Shown: positions 36,108 to 45,606, counted from the first letter of the stretch. The stretch is DNA of 64,000 bases from JABDQW01 sp942492025 (GCA_942492025.1 CALODJ010000012.1:248001-312000), one strand, 5' to 3'. Notes: generated from the sequence alone by a model not told the origin. Numbers and translations are program-made.

Positions 36108-37475
36108 ATGGATGCTAAAGATGTCATTGACGCTAGTCTGGCACGCCAGCTGGTGATCGAACGTGAGCTCAGCCATGTCAAAGTTGGCGTTTTCGATGTG
36201 GATGGCGTGTTGCGTGGGAAATATATCTCCAGAGAGAAGTTCTTCTCGGCACTGGATAACGGCTTCGGCTTTTGCGATGTGGTGTTGGGCTGGGATGTCA
36301 AAGACCAACTCTACGATAATGTCTCGTACACCGGGTGGCATACCGGTTATCCCGATGCCAGCGTACGAATTATTCCAGACAGCTGTCGTAATCTTCCACT
36401 CGAAGATGATGGCTTGCTGTTCCTGGGTGAGTTTTCCAGTGAGGCGGCAAAGATCTGCCCGCGAAACCTGTTGAAGCGGGTTTTGGCCCAGGCCGGCGGC
36501 AGGGGCATCGATGTGTTTTCCGCCTTTGAGTACGAGTTCTTCGTGTTCAACGAAACAACCCACAGCGTGCGCGAGAAAAACTACCGGGGCATCAAGCCCA
36601 TGGCCCCAGCCGAGTTTGGCTATTCGGTGATACGCAACAGCGCGGAATCGTCCACCTACCGGATGCTGCTGGACCTCGCTAACGCAATGGATTTTAATCT
36701 CGAAGGCTTGCACGAAGAAACCGGACCCGGTGTACTCGAAGCCGCGATCACTTACAAGGATGCATTGCGTTCGGCGGACGATGCGGCGCTGTTCAAGACA
36801 TTCACCAAAGTGGCATTGCAAAAACAAAACAAAATGGCCACGTTTATGGCTCGGTGGTCGCCTGACTACCCGGGGCAAAGTGGTCATATCCATCTTTCGA
36901 TCAGAGACAAAGCGGGTAAGGCCTTGTTCCACGATGCACAGCAACCGCATAACATGAGCCGGACCATGCACCAGTTCGTTGCTGGCCAGCAGAAACTGAT
37001 GCCCGAAATGCTGGCGATGGTCGCACCCACGATCAATTCATATCGGCGACTGATCCCCGGATTCTGGGCGCCCACTGAAGCCAGCGTCGGCATCGACAAT
37101 CGCACCTGTGCGATCCGTATCATTCCGGGCAGTGAGAAGTCCCATCGACTGGAATACCGCATCGCCGCCGCCGATGCCAATCCCTACGTGATCCTGTCCG
37201 CCGTCGTCGCCTCAGGGTTGTGGGGTATCGATAACGGGGCTGAGATCGAAGCCATGGTCACAGGTAATGCCTATGAGCAGGCTTTCCCCGAGCATTTGCA
37301 TTTGCCGCTAAACCTGTTGGAAGCGGCTCAGCGTTTGAGGTCTTCAGACGTCGCCAGGGCTTATTTCGGTGCCGAGTTCGTCGATCATTTCGCTGCCAGC
37401 CGGGAATGGGAAGTGCGTGAATTCAATAAGCATATATCCGACTGGGAACTGGAACGCTACTTTGAGATTATTTAG
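36108..37475 (+). CDS. Glutamine-synthetase-family gamma-glutamylamide synthetase (PuuA-like)
   Basis: A 455-residue protein, ATG at MDAKDVID with AGGTGG upstream. It has the GS beta-grasp start (VGVFDVDGVLRGKYI) and catalytic domain: EYEFFVF, HEETGPGVLEAAI, GQSGHIHLSI, the flexible-loop region YRRLIPGFWAPTEASVGIDNRTCAIR and EYRIAAADANPY. The N-terminal FDVDGVLRGK is typical of PuuA/IpuC-type enzymes that couple glutamate to amines with ATP rather than of nitrogen-assimilating GlnA. It is followed on the same strand by ALDH, Fe-ADH and class I amidotransferase genes, which suggests that an amine or amino alcohol is gamma-glutamylated, oxidised and hydrolysed. Confidence 0.88.
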   Translation: MDAKDVIDASLARQLVIERELSHVKVGVFDVDGVLRGKYISREKFFSALDNGFGFCDVVLGWDVKDQLYDNVSYTGWHTGYPDASVRIIPDSCRNLPLEDDGLLFLGEFSSEAAKICPRNLLKRVLAQAGGRGIDVFSAFEYEFFVFNETTHSVREKNYRGIKPMAPAEFGYSVIRNSAESSTYRMLLDLANAMDFNLEGLHEETGPGVLEAAITYKDALRSADDAALFKTFTKVALQKQNKMATFMARWSPDYPGQSGHIHLSIRDKAGKALFHDAQQPHNMSRTMHQFVAGQQKLMPEMLAMVAPTINSYRRLIPGFWAPTEASVGIDNRTCAIRIIPGSEKSHRLEYRIAAADANPYVILSAVVASGLWGIDNGAEIEAMVTGNAYEQAFPEHLHLPLNLLEAAQRLRSSDVARAYFGAEFVDHFAASREWEVREFNKHISDWELERYFEII

Positions 37476-37519
37476 TGGAAGCGATGTTGTACATTGTAAG
37501 AATCAAAAACGCTGTCATT

Positions 37520-37720
37520 GTTGTATGTGTTACGTATTTCATTGATGAAATAGCACGTATACATCGTAGGGTGCGCCGTGCGCACCGAAATCAGTACAAC
37601 AAGCATGATTGCTGCAGAGTGGTGCGCACGGCGCACCCTGCCTCACCTATTTTATTACTACACATGAACCAGAATGGTCTGTATCAATAGATTGATAGTA
37701 AGACCCCGCAAGATATGCTA
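37520..37720. repeat. Family B element copy 2 with extended flanks
   Basis: The inverted-repeat core is 37566-37641. Left flank (GTTACGTATTTC..GATGAAAT) and right flank (CCTATTTTATTACTACACATGAACC) match copies near 45.6-45.8 kb (opposite strand) and, less well, 61.95-62.1 kb. The duplicated unit is thus about 200 bp, larger than the inverted repeat alone. Confidence 0.7.
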
Positions 37721-37754
37721 AAGCCGAATCCATCAACGAATCAGCTAACACATA

Positions 37755-37831
37755 CAATCGCGAGGTGCGACAGCGACGCGGCAATCTTGTTTAGACGCGC
37801 GATTCAGGAGAATGCTTCGTGCCTCGCGATG
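37755..37831. repeat. Family D (ATTGCGAG-type) palindromic repeat, copy 1
   Basis: AATCGCGAGG at the left and CCTCGCGATG at the right, with GCAATCTTG and GAATGCTTCGTG internal parts. Related to repeats at about 45820 and 55742 and to a partial copy near 39460. Confidence 0.55.
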
Positions 37832-37883
37832 CCTGTTGCTTTGAGCTTCCTTCGTCCATTTAAGTAGATATGATCATCACACT

Positions 37884-39290
37884 ATGAGTAACCGCATACA
37901 AATTGTATCACCCATCGACGGCTCATTATTCGCCGAGAGAGAGTTGGCCGGTGAAGCGAAAATCCTTTCCACCGTGCAGTCGGCTGATGCAGCTCAAAAG
38001 CAATGGAAGCAGACCCGTATCGCGGAACGCGCCGCACTGTGTCACAAAGCCATCGACAGCATGCGCGACAACACAAGCGAACTCGCCGAAGAAATCACCC
38101 GGATGATGGGAAGACCCGTGGCGCACAGCCCGGGGGAAATCCGCGGACTGGAACAGCGCGCCCGCTATATGATCGACATCGCCGAGCGGTCACTCGCGGA
38201 CATCCCGGTAACAGCCGCAACAGAATCCGCAGACACGCAGCGTTTCAGCCGCTACATTCGGCATGAACCGCTGGGCCTGGTGCTGGTGCTGGCACCGTGG
38301 AATTATCCCTATCTGACGGCCGTCAATTCGATTATCCCGGCATTGATGGCGGGCAACACCGTGATACTCAAGCATTCGAAACAAACCCTGTTGTGCGCCG
38401 AACGCTTTCAGCAAGCATTTACCGATGCCGGACTGCCCGCAGGCGTGTTTCAGTACTTACACCTGGACCATGAGCAGACCTCGAAACTGATCAAGCATCA
38501 TTCAGTCCAGTACGTTGCCTTCACCGGCTCCGTCGCTGGTGGCAAAGCCATCGAACATGCTGCCGCCGGTCTGTTCAAGGGGGTGGCACTCGAGCTCGGC
38601 GGTAAGGATCCTGCCTATGTGATGAGCGATGCCGATCTGGACGCCACCGTAGAGAATCTGGTCGACGGCGCCTTTTACAACAGCGGGCAATCCTGCTGCG
38701 GCGTCGAGCGTATCTATGTGTATGCCGATATCTACGATGCGTTTGTGGAGCAGTTTGTCGACAGAGTGAAGCAGTATCGCCTGGACAACCCACTAGATGC
38801 CGAAACCACGCTGGGGCCTATGGTGAATGCGAAGGCCGCCGAGTTCGTGCGCGGGCAGATCAGTCAGGCCTGCGCGTATGGTGCCAGCGCCTGCATCGAC
38901 ACCATGCTGTTTGCTGCCGATCAGCCGGGCAGCAACTACATGGCACCGCAGGTGCTGGTCGACGTCAACCACGACATGGCCATCATGCAACAGGAAAGTT
39001 TTGGTCCGGTGGTGGGCATCATGAAAGTCAGAGATGATTCCGAGGCGCTCGAGCTGATGAACGACAGCGATTATGGCCTGACCGCCTCGCTATGGACACG
39101 CGATGAAACCAGAGCCGCTGAACTGGGCGAGCAGGTGCAAGCTGGCACCGTATTCATGAACCGCTGCGATTACCTCGACCCCGCACTGGCCTGGGTGGGT
39201 GTGAAAGATTCCGGGCGCGGCTGTTCGCTGTCATCGCTGGGTTATCAGCAACTGACACGGCCAAAATCGTTTCACTTAAGGAAATCTTGA
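37884..39290 (+). CDS. Aldehyde dehydrogenase (NAD(P)-dependent)
   Basis: A 468-residue ALDH-superfamily enzyme. Catalytic residues are visible: Asn140 (APWNYPY), Glu237 (ALELGGKDP) and nucleophile Cys271 (NSGQSCCG), plus EESFGPV-like QQESFGPV. The short C-terminus (QLTRPKSFHLRKS) fits the succinate-semialdehyde-like branch. In this cluster it would oxidise the aldehyde made by the Fe-ADH or by an amine oxidation step. The 408-bp gap before it contains two repeat elements, so shared transcription with the GS-like gene is uncertain. Confidence 0.9.
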   Translation: MSNRIQIVSPIDGSLFAERELAGEAKILSTVQSADAAQKQWKQTRIAERAALCHKAIDSMRDNTSELAEEITRMMGRPVAHSPGEIRGLEQRARYMIDIAERSLADIPVTAATESADTQRFSRYIRHEPLGLVLVLAPWNYPYLTAVNSIIPALMAGNTVILKHSKQTLLCAERFQQAFTDAGLPAGVFQYLHLDHEQTSKLIKHHSVQYVAFTGSVAGGKAIEHAAAGLFKGVALELGGKDPAYVMSDADLDATVENLVDGAFYNSGQSCCGVERIYVYADIYDAFVEQFVDRVKQYRLDNPLDAETTLGPMVNAKAAEFVRGQISQACAYGASACIDTMLFAADQPGSNYMAPQVLVDVNHDMAIMQQESFGPVVGIMKVRDDSEALELMNDSDYGLTASLWTRDETRAAELGEQVQAGTVFMNRCDYLDPALAWVGVKDSGRGCSLSSLGYQQLTRPKSFHLRKS

Positions 39291-39509
39291 TGGGTAAGTG
39301 CTAGTTATTACAAGACACGAATAACACCCATCATATAAAGTAAATGCTCTTTGCGCATATTGAAGGGCAAACTGGAGTGGGGAGATTACAAATTACGTCC
39401 GTGTGTTGCCCCTTTGGGGCCGCATTTCGTGGGTTAATTGTCCTCCGGAAAAATTCATGCTTCGTGCCTCGCAATGATGAAGTAAGAAGAGATTACATAA
39501 CATTAAAAC

Positions 39510-40712
39510 ATGAGCACAGACGCAACAATAGAACAACTTCAGGGAAACTGGAGTTTCCCCACGGCTGTGACCTTCGGGGCCGGTACCATCCAGCAGCTGC
39601 CAGCTGCCTGCAGGGAAGAGGGCATCAGCAGGCCGCTGCTGGTCACTGATGCGGCGCTGGCGACGCTGGATTTCATCACCCGCTTGATCGATGTCAATCG
39701 GCACGCCGGCGTTGAAACCGGCCTGTACAGCGCTGTTAAATCCAACCCGACCGGCGGCAATGTGGAACAGGGCGTACAGGTCTATCAACGTGGCGCGCAC
39801 GACGGTGTCATTGCGCTCGGTGGTGGCAGTGCGCTCGATGCCGGAAAGGCCATCGCACTGATGGTCGGACAGCACCGGCCGATGTGGGACTTCGAGGACG
39901 AGGGTGATAATTGGCAAAAGGTCGATGCTGACGGCATCGCCCCGCTGATCGCAATACCGACGACAGCGGGCACCGGCTCTGAAGTCGGGCGCGCTTCGGT
40001 CATCGTCGATGAAAACCAGCAGCGCAAGATCATCATCTTCCATCCCGGCATGTTGGCGAACAGGGTGATCGCCGACCCCGGTCTTACCACCGGCCTGCCG
40101 CCGGCGTTGACCGCCGCCACCGGCATGGATGCCCTGGTACACAGCCTCGAAGCCTATTGCGCATCAGGCTACCATCCGATGGCTGATGGTATCGCGTTAC
40201 AGGCCATGAGCCTGATACACCGGTGGCTGCCCGTGGCATTCAACGAGGCCGACAACCTCGAAGCCCGAAGCCACATGCTCGCAGCCTCGATGATGGGCGC
40301 CGTTGCGTTTCAAAAAGGTCTGGGCGCGGTGCACGCGCTGGCGCATCCACTCGGTGCGCTTTACGACAAGCATCACGGCCTGCTGAACGCAATCCTGCTA
40401 CCCTACGTGTTGCAGCACAACAGGCCAGCCATTGACGATAAACTTATCCATCTCGCGCGTGTACTCGACCTGAATGAAGTTTCTGTTGATGGTTTCCTGC
40501 AGTGGATTGCGCAACTGAGACAAACGCTGCGCATACCTGATGACCTGCAGTCGATTGGCATCGATAGTGATCAAAGCCAGCGCATTGGCGAGATGGCAGC
40601 CGCAGACCCGTCGGCTGCCGGCAATCCGGTCGAACTAAGTCCCGCCCAGTATAGGACCTTGTTTGAACAAGCCGTTAACCCGCATTTCTCACCAGGCGGC
40701 GCAGCAAACTGA
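39510..40712 (+). CDS. Iron-containing (group III) alcohol dehydrogenase, C-terminus rewritten by MITE
   Basis: A 400-residue Fe-ADH: NAD-binding GGGSALDAGKAIA, PTTAGTGSEVGRA, and metal-binding GMDALVHSLEAY with HALAHPLGALYDKHHG. It should interconvert an alcohol and aldehyde, here plausibly a gamma-glutamyl amino alcohol. The last residues NPHFSPGGAAN and the TGA stop are encoded by the left end of a 241-bp palindromic element inserted at TTAA (40675-40678), so the native C-terminus has been replaced. The catalytic domain is otherwise complete and the protein may remain active. Confidence 0.88.
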   Translation: MSTDATIEQLQGNWSFPTAVTFGAGTIQQLPAACREEGISRPLLVTDAALATLDFITRLIDVNRHAGVETGLYSAVKSNPTGGNVEQGVQVYQRGAHDGVIALGGGSALDAGKAIALMVGQHRPMWDFEDEGDNWQKVDADGIAPLIAIPTTAGTGSEVGRASVIVDENQQRKIIIFHPGMLANRVIADPGLTTGLPPALTAATGMDALVHSLEAYCASGYHPMADGIALQAMSLIHRWLPVAFNEADNLEARSHMLAASMMGAVAFQKGLGAVHALAHPLGALYDKHHGLLNAILLPYVLQHNRPAIDDKLIHLARVLDLNEVSVDGFLQWIAQLRQTLRIPDDLQSIGIDSDQSQRIGEMAAADPSAAGNPVELSPAQYRTLFEQAVNPHFSPGGAAN

Positions 40713-40923
40713 TCTGGCATTGGCTATATGGAGTAAAGCTAGGATGACCCAAAATACAGTGTGTTATTCAAGCCTGCCTATCACGGTTCAGGCTGGTCTT
40801 CGTGTCCGTAAGCTTGCTCTTCACTCAAACCGTAGCTATTGCTACGCTTTTCGCTCCAGAGCGGCGCTTAGGAACACGAATCCTGCGCCTGCTCCCGTGA
40901 TCCTGGCGAGAAATGCGGGTTAA
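40675..40923. mobile_element. Palindromic MITE family A, copy 2 (241 bp, TTAA duplication)
   Basis: Core 40679-40919, flanked by TTAA on both sides. Inverted ends CCCGCATTTCTCACCAGG and CCTGGCGAGAAATGCGGG (one mismatch). Its left end provides the last codons and stop of the Fe-ADH gene. The right TTAA is shared with copy 3. Confidence 0.85.
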
Positions 40924-41168
40924 CCCGCATTTCTCGCCAGGCGGCGCAGCAAACTGATATGGCATTGGCTATCTGGAGTAAAGCCAGGATGACCCAAAAT
41001 ACAGTGTGTTATTCAAGCCTGCCTATCACGGTTCAGGCTGGTCTTCGTGTCCGTAAGCTTGCTCTTCACTCAAACCGTAGCTATTGCTACGCTTTTCGCT
41101 CCAGAGCGGCGCTTAGGAACACGAATCCTGCGCCTGCTCCCGTGATCCTGGTGAGAAATGCGGGTTAA
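40920..41168. mobile_element. Palindromic MITE family A, copy 3 (tandem, 241 bp)
   Basis: Core 40924-41164, same orientation as copy 2 and sharing its private variant CGCTTAGGAACACG, so copies 2 and 3 arose by tandem duplication through TTAA/terminal repeats rather than by separate insertions. It ends 24 bp before the next gene. Confidence 0.85.
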
Positions 41169-41192
41169 AGGGCAGTTAAACGGAGTTTCGCT

Positions 41193-41900
41193 TTGATTAT
41201 CGGAATCATTGAAGCCGATGAACTGGATGATGATGTTCTCGAGCATTACGGCAGCTATACCGACCGGTTCCAGCAGTTGCTGTTTACGGCTGATCCGCAA
41301 CTATCTTTCAGGACTTACTGCGCCGTGCACCAACGATACCCGCAGGATATCAACGCCTGCGATGCCTATCTGATCACCGGCAGCAAATACAGTTGCTACG
41401 AGGAGATTGACTGGATAAAACGTTTAGAGCGATTTATTGTGGATTGTTATCAGCAGGACAAAAAGCTGATCGGCATCTGTTTCGGCCATCAGCTGATCGC
41501 GCAGGCACTGGGTGGCCAGGTGCGGAAAAGCGACAAGGGTTGGAGTGCAGGCCTCATAAGCAATGATGTGGTGCTTTCGCCCGGCTGGTTATCACCCGCG
41601 CAGCAGCGCTTCAGCCTGCTAGTCAATCACCAGGACCAGGTAATTCGCTTGCCTGAAGGGGCGTCCCTGATTGCCACCAACGATTTCTGTCCGGTCTCCG
41701 GTTACCAGGTTAACCGGTCGATGTTGACCTTCCAGGGTCACCCGGAATTCAGCCGCGACTACTTGCGATATCTGATTACGAAAAATCGCCAGAAAATCGG
41801 AGATCAGGTCTATCTGCAGGCAACACAATCACTGGAGCAGCATGTGGATTACGAGCTGGTCGCTACCTGGATCGTCAAGTTTATCCGGGATCAGTCCTGA
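41193..41900 (+). CDS. Class I glutamine amidotransferase-type hydrolase (gamma-glutamylamide hydrolase candidate)
   Basis: A 235-residue GATase1-fold enzyme with nucleophile Cys96 in GICFGHQ and catalytic His183/Glu185 in GHPEF. It starts with TTG (MIIGIIEADE) preceded by CGGAG, 24 bp beyond the end of a MITE; no better start exists. Free-standing enzymes of this type next to GS-like ligases hydrolyse gamma-glutamyl amides, releasing glutamate, the last step of a glutamylated amine pathway. A general GMP-synthase-like amidotransferase of other function is the alternative. Confidence 0.85.
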   Translation: MIIGIIEADELDDDVLEHYGSYTDRFQQLLFTADPQLSFRTYCAVHQRYPQDINACDAYLITGSKYSCYEEIDWIKRLERFIVDCYQQDKKLIGICFGHQLIAQALGGQVRKSDKGWSAGLISNDVVLSPGWLSPAQQRFSLLVNHQDQVIRLPEGASLIATNDFCPVSGYQVNRSMLTFQGHPEFSRDYLRYLITKNRQKIGDQVYLQATQSLEQHVDYELVATWIVKFIRDQS

Positions 41901-41943
41901 GCTGTTCGATAGCGCCACTCCCGGCAGCCATGAATAGCATCAT

Positions 41944-42011
41944 TTATTGATCCTGGCTGATACCGAACACTTTCATTCGATAAGTCAGTGTCGAAGGCTT
42001 GATACAGATGA
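41944..42011 (-). pseudogene. Remnant of sigma-54-type regulator C-terminus
   Basis: Reads CIKPSTLTYRMKVFGI before a TAA on the minus strand. This is the recognition-helix signature of the Fis-type HTH ending sigma-54-dependent activators (usually GLKPSTLxxRMKKLGI). No upstream coding sequence for the rest exists, so only the tail survives. Confidence 0.4.
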
Positions 42012-42260
42012 CATACTTCACACCTCACAATTCAGTTACAGGATACACTCAATGAACAGCAGGCTGTAACTACAGCTTTACTGCTTACGTACTGATACGT
42101 GCAAACACATCGATTTCAAGATCTGAACAAACAATATGTACGGCTGTGTATTTCTTGGTCCGGTTAATTCCGCACCAAAGGTAATTGATGTCAGCAATGG
42201 TCCGTGCAGATCAGTGAATGTTGTTGGTCATCAAAACGTAGTGATCGTTCGGCCGCAGCC

Positions 42261-43178
42261 TCAGAGGCCGCGGGACAGACGAAGCCAGCTGCGAATAAGC
42301 GGTTTGCCGAAGCGCCGCAGCAGCCTGTCAGTGGTGCTCTCTGGTATGCGCCTGCAGGTGCGGGCGGTACGGGCATGCACGGCTGTACGCGGAGGTTTCG
42401 CTCTGTGACGGCCAGCGGCCGAGTCTGACCTGGTGACACCAGGCTGTGGGCCTGGCAATAGCCCAGGCACGGCGGGTCGGCGTCCAAGCCAGGGCCAGAT
42501 GTTCAGAACACTGACCAGGGATGAGGCAATATAAGTCAAGGAACAGGCCACCAGAATCTTGCGTACGTCTCTGACCTGTTCCTCATCAACATAGCCGTCG
42601 CGTAGCAGGGGTAAAGCTCGACCGAAGCTCGCATCCAGCTCGGCCGGTATAGCTGCCATCTGTGCCGCCAATCCGGTCCCCAGCATTGCGAGCACCGTCG
42701 CGCCAATGGCGGCCGGTGGCAGCGGCTGGCGGCCTAGCATCGAGGCAATGGGCACACTAATAAACAGGACGAAACCTGCCTCGCCGGTCACTTGCGCGAC
42801 TTTGGCAAGGTGCCTGCGCCATACGAAGGGCCCATAACCGGCGGCATCCTGCAGTGCATGGGAGGCTTCGTGGGCAGCGGTGGCCACGGCGGTGAGCGAC
42901 TTGCGGTCGAACTTATCGCGGGAAAGACGCACCGCTCGTGCCTCGGGATCATAGTGATCACCGAGATCGGTCATCTCCACCTTGACGATCTGCAGGTCGT
43001 GCAAGTCAAGCAACTCACGCGCCAGTTCCGCCGCCGTACCATGAAGATCCTCGTCCTTGCGGTTGTACTGTTTCAAGACGTGACCGACCCACAGCCGGGG
43101 TCCCATGACCAGTGCCGCTGCCGGAATAAGGATAATCGCAGGATGCATACGCGTACCATTGGGTTTAGGAGAGACCAT
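42261..43178 (-). CDS. Zinc metallopeptidase, YugP family, with atypical C-terminal tail
   Basis: A 305-residue protein, or 295 from an alternative Met at 43148. Residues 1-230 match the YugP-type membrane zinc peptidase: N-terminal hydrophobic segment, EMTDLGDHYDP..AVRLS, the catalytic HEASHALQ motif (about residue 103), and hydrophobic helices ending in SLTYIASSLVSVLNIWPWL, where the family normally stops. The last 75 residues are Arg/Pro-rich (AGRHRAKPPRTAVHARTARTC) without hydrophobic structure and look like read-through or frame loss. AAGGGC precedes the 43178 ATG. Substrates unknown. Confidence 0.78.
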   Translation of the reverse strand: MVSPKPNGTRMHPAIILIPAAALVMGPRLWVGHVLKQYNRKDEDLHGTAAELARELLDLHDLQIVKVEMTDLGDHYDPEARAVRLSRDKFDRKSLTAVATAAHEASHALQDAAGYGPFVWRRHLAKVAQVTGEAGFVLFISVPIASMLGRQPLPPAAIGATVLAMLGTGLAAQMAAIPAELDASFGRALPLLRDGYVDEEQVRDVRKILVACSLTYIASSLVSVLNIWPWLGRRPAVPGLLPGPQPGVTRSDSAAGRHRAKPPRTAVHARTARTCRRIPESTTDRLLRRFGKPLIRSWLRLSRGL

Positions 43179-43364
43179 TGTTGGCCCTTACGCTTATCTA
43201 TCTTACCAGTAACACTGCAGGAAAGTAGAACCCCGGCAACAGAGTTTGGGGATTAGTCAAAAAGGTGAGGTTCCCTATATTCTAATGTTAATATCATAAC
43301 GGTCGAAGCACGGTAAGAATTTGGGTATACATAACACCATCGAAAACTGAATGGATTTTTTCTC

Positions 43365-45476
43365 ATGGCACATCCCTTTCTAGATAACGCTTTTCATATC
43401 CATTGGTCACAGCTTGTGCCGGAAGCGATCGAGCCGGACATCACGGCGGCGCTTGAACAGGCCCAGGCCGCGATCGACGCGCTCTCGGTTCCATTGGCAG
43501 ACGATGCATGTCTGACTTTTGACAATACACTGCTGGCCCTGGAACGGGCGACCGAAGACCTTGACATGGCCTGGCGCCGCGTTGGCCATCTCGATTCGGT
43601 ACGCGACAACGATGCCCAGCGGGTAGCTTACAATCGAATGCTCCCGCGTGTATCCGAGTTCTATGCCAGGCTCCCGCTCAACCAGGGCCTGTGGCAGCGG
43701 ATCGAAGCCTATTCCCGCAGCGAGGACGCAGCCGAACTTACGGGTGCTCGTGCGCGTTTGCTGCATGAAACGCTGGCGGATTTTCGCCAGAACGGTGCCG
43801 ACCTGCCAGAGGACAAAAAGCAACGGCTGGAGGCCGTTCAGGCCGAACTCGCTCGTTTGACTCAGAAATATTCGGAAAACGTACTCGATTCGACCAATGC
43901 CTGGGAGTTGATCATCGACGACGAGAGCCGTCTCGCCGGACTGCCGCCCACGGCCCGTGCCGTACTGCGAAGCGAAGCCGAGGCCAGCGGGCTCGGTAGT
44001 GACGCGCAGCCCGTCTGGCGCGTTACCCTGAAGGCGCCGAGCTTTCTTCCCGTACTCGAGCACGCCGATGATGCCTCCCTGCGCCGGGACGTGTGGGAAG
44101 GCACCACCACCATCGGTCATGGTGGTGAGTACGACAACACCGAGCTGATCTGGCAGATCCTCGACCTGCGCCACGAAAAGGCGGCATTACTCGGCAAGGC
44201 TCATTTCGCTGATCATGTGCTCGAGCGTCGCATGGCCGGGGAAGGGGCCAGGGCCATGCAGTTCGTCGAAGATCTGCACCACAGGACGAAGCCGGCCTTC
44301 GAGCGTGAGATCACCGAGCTTGAACGGTTTCGGGCGCAGCAAACCGGTGAGCCCGTGGCACATCTCGAACCGTGGGACCTCGCATACTGGGCTGAAAAAC
44401 AGCGAAAGGCAAGGTACGATTTTGACGATGAGGAACTGCGGCCCTATTTCCCGATTGACGGGGTGCTCGACGGCCTGTTCCGGATCGCGGAGAAAATTTA
44501 CCAGCTGAACATTCGTGAGCTGGATCGTGTTTATGTCGAGCCGGGCTCTGCGCCAACTGACGGCATCATCGAGGTCTGGCACCCGGATGTCAGGTTTTAT
44601 GTTGTCTACGATGCCGATACCGGTGAACACCGCGGTTCCTTCTATGCCGACTGGCACCCGCGTGATGACAAGCGTGCCGGTGCCTGGATGAGCTACCTGT
44701 ATACGGGTGAGCCAACGGATGATCAGAATGAGCAGCGTAAACCACACCTCGGGCTTATCTGCGGTAACTTGACGCCGTCCTCGGGCGGCAAGCCGGCGCT
44801 GTTGACGCATAACGAAGTGCAAACCGTGTTCCACGAGTTCGGTCATCTGCTGCACCACCTGCTCGGTGATGTTGCTATAAAATCATTGAACGGCGTCAAC
44901 GTGGTCTGGGATTTCGTCGAACTGCCCTCGCAGATCATGGAAAATTTCTGCTGGGAACGGGCCAGCCTCGACTTTTTCGCGCGGCACTATGACACCGGCG
45001 AACCGATCCCGGACGAACTGTTTGAAAAGATGCTGGCGGCGCGGAACTACCGCTCGGCGTCAGCGATGATGCGCCAGCTCAGCTTCGCCAAACTGGACCT
45101 TGAGCTGCATATGTACTATGAGCGTTATCGCGGGGGCGATCTCGACGAACTTGTCGAAACATTGCTGGCTGATTACCAGATACCGCTGGCTACCCGGCCG
45201 CCGACCATGGCGCGGCGCTTCGGCCACCTGTTCGCCAGCTCCACTGGCTACGCAGCAGGGTATTACAGCTACAAATGGGCGGAGGTGCTCGATGCTGACG
45301 CCTTTACCCGATTCATGGAGGGCGGGGTGCTCAGCCCTGAAGTCGGACGCGAGTTCCGCGAGAAAATCTTGAGCAAGGGCAACTCCGAAGATGCCGCCAG
45401 GCTGTTCCGGGATTTCATGGGCCGAGATCCGGGTCTGACAGCGCTGTTGGTGCGCAGCGGGTTGGCAACCACATAA
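43365..45476 (+). CDS. prlC: Oligopeptidase A (M3 family)
   Basis: A 703-residue M3 metallopeptidase with zinc motif FHEFGHLLHHLL (His490, Glu491, His494) and downstream ENFCWERASL ligand Glu. Full length for PrlC/OpdA. The enzyme degrades cleaved signal peptides and short peptides in the cytoplasm. It starts MAHPFLDNAFHIHW; codon use is more GC-rich than in neighbouring genes. Divergent from the YugP peptidase gene. Confidence 0.95.
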   Translation: MAHPFLDNAFHIHWSQLVPEAIEPDITAALEQAQAAIDALSVPLADDACLTFDNTLLALERATEDLDMAWRRVGHLDSVRDNDAQRVAYNRMLPRVSEFYARLPLNQGLWQRIEAYSRSEDAAELTGARARLLHETLADFRQNGADLPEDKKQRLEAVQAELARLTQKYSENVLDSTNAWELIIDDESRLAGLPPTARAVLRSEAEASGLGSDAQPVWRVTLKAPSFLPVLEHADDASLRRDVWEGTTTIGHGGEYDNTELIWQILDLRHEKAALLGKAHFADHVLERRMAGEGARAMQFVEDLHHRTKPAFEREITELERFRAQQTGEPVAHLEPWDLAYWAEKQRKARYDFDDEELRPYFPIDGVLDGLFRIAEKIYQLNIRELDRVYVEPGSAPTDGIIEVWHPDVRFYVVYDADTGEHRGSFYADWHPRDDKRAGAWMSYLYTGEPTDDQNEQRKPHLGLICGNLTPSSGGKPALLTHNEVQTVFHEFGHLLHHLLGDVAIKSLNGVNVVWDFVELPSQIMENFCWERASLDFFARHYDTGEPIPDELFEKMLAARNYRSASAMMRQLSFAKLDLELHMYYERYRGGDLDELVETLLADYQIPLATRPPTMARRFGHLFASSTGYAAGYYSYKWAEVLDADAFTRFMEGGVLSPEVGREFREKILSKGNSEDAARLFRDFMGRDPGLTALLVRSGLATT

Positions 45477-45606
45477 TTGGAGTGAGCGGGTTTGGTCCGT
45501 TGCAGCGGCGAACATAGAAGCAACGAGCATAGGCACCCATGGATGGAAACATGATCAAAAGCGGTCACTTCTGTCTGTGTTAGCGAGTTCGTTAATGGAT
45601 TTGGCT

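Noticed and set aside
36072..36971. 299-residue minus-strand frame opposite the glutamine-synthetase-like gene
   Set aside because: Antisense shadow; its translation has no domain features and the plus-strand enzyme is unambiguous.
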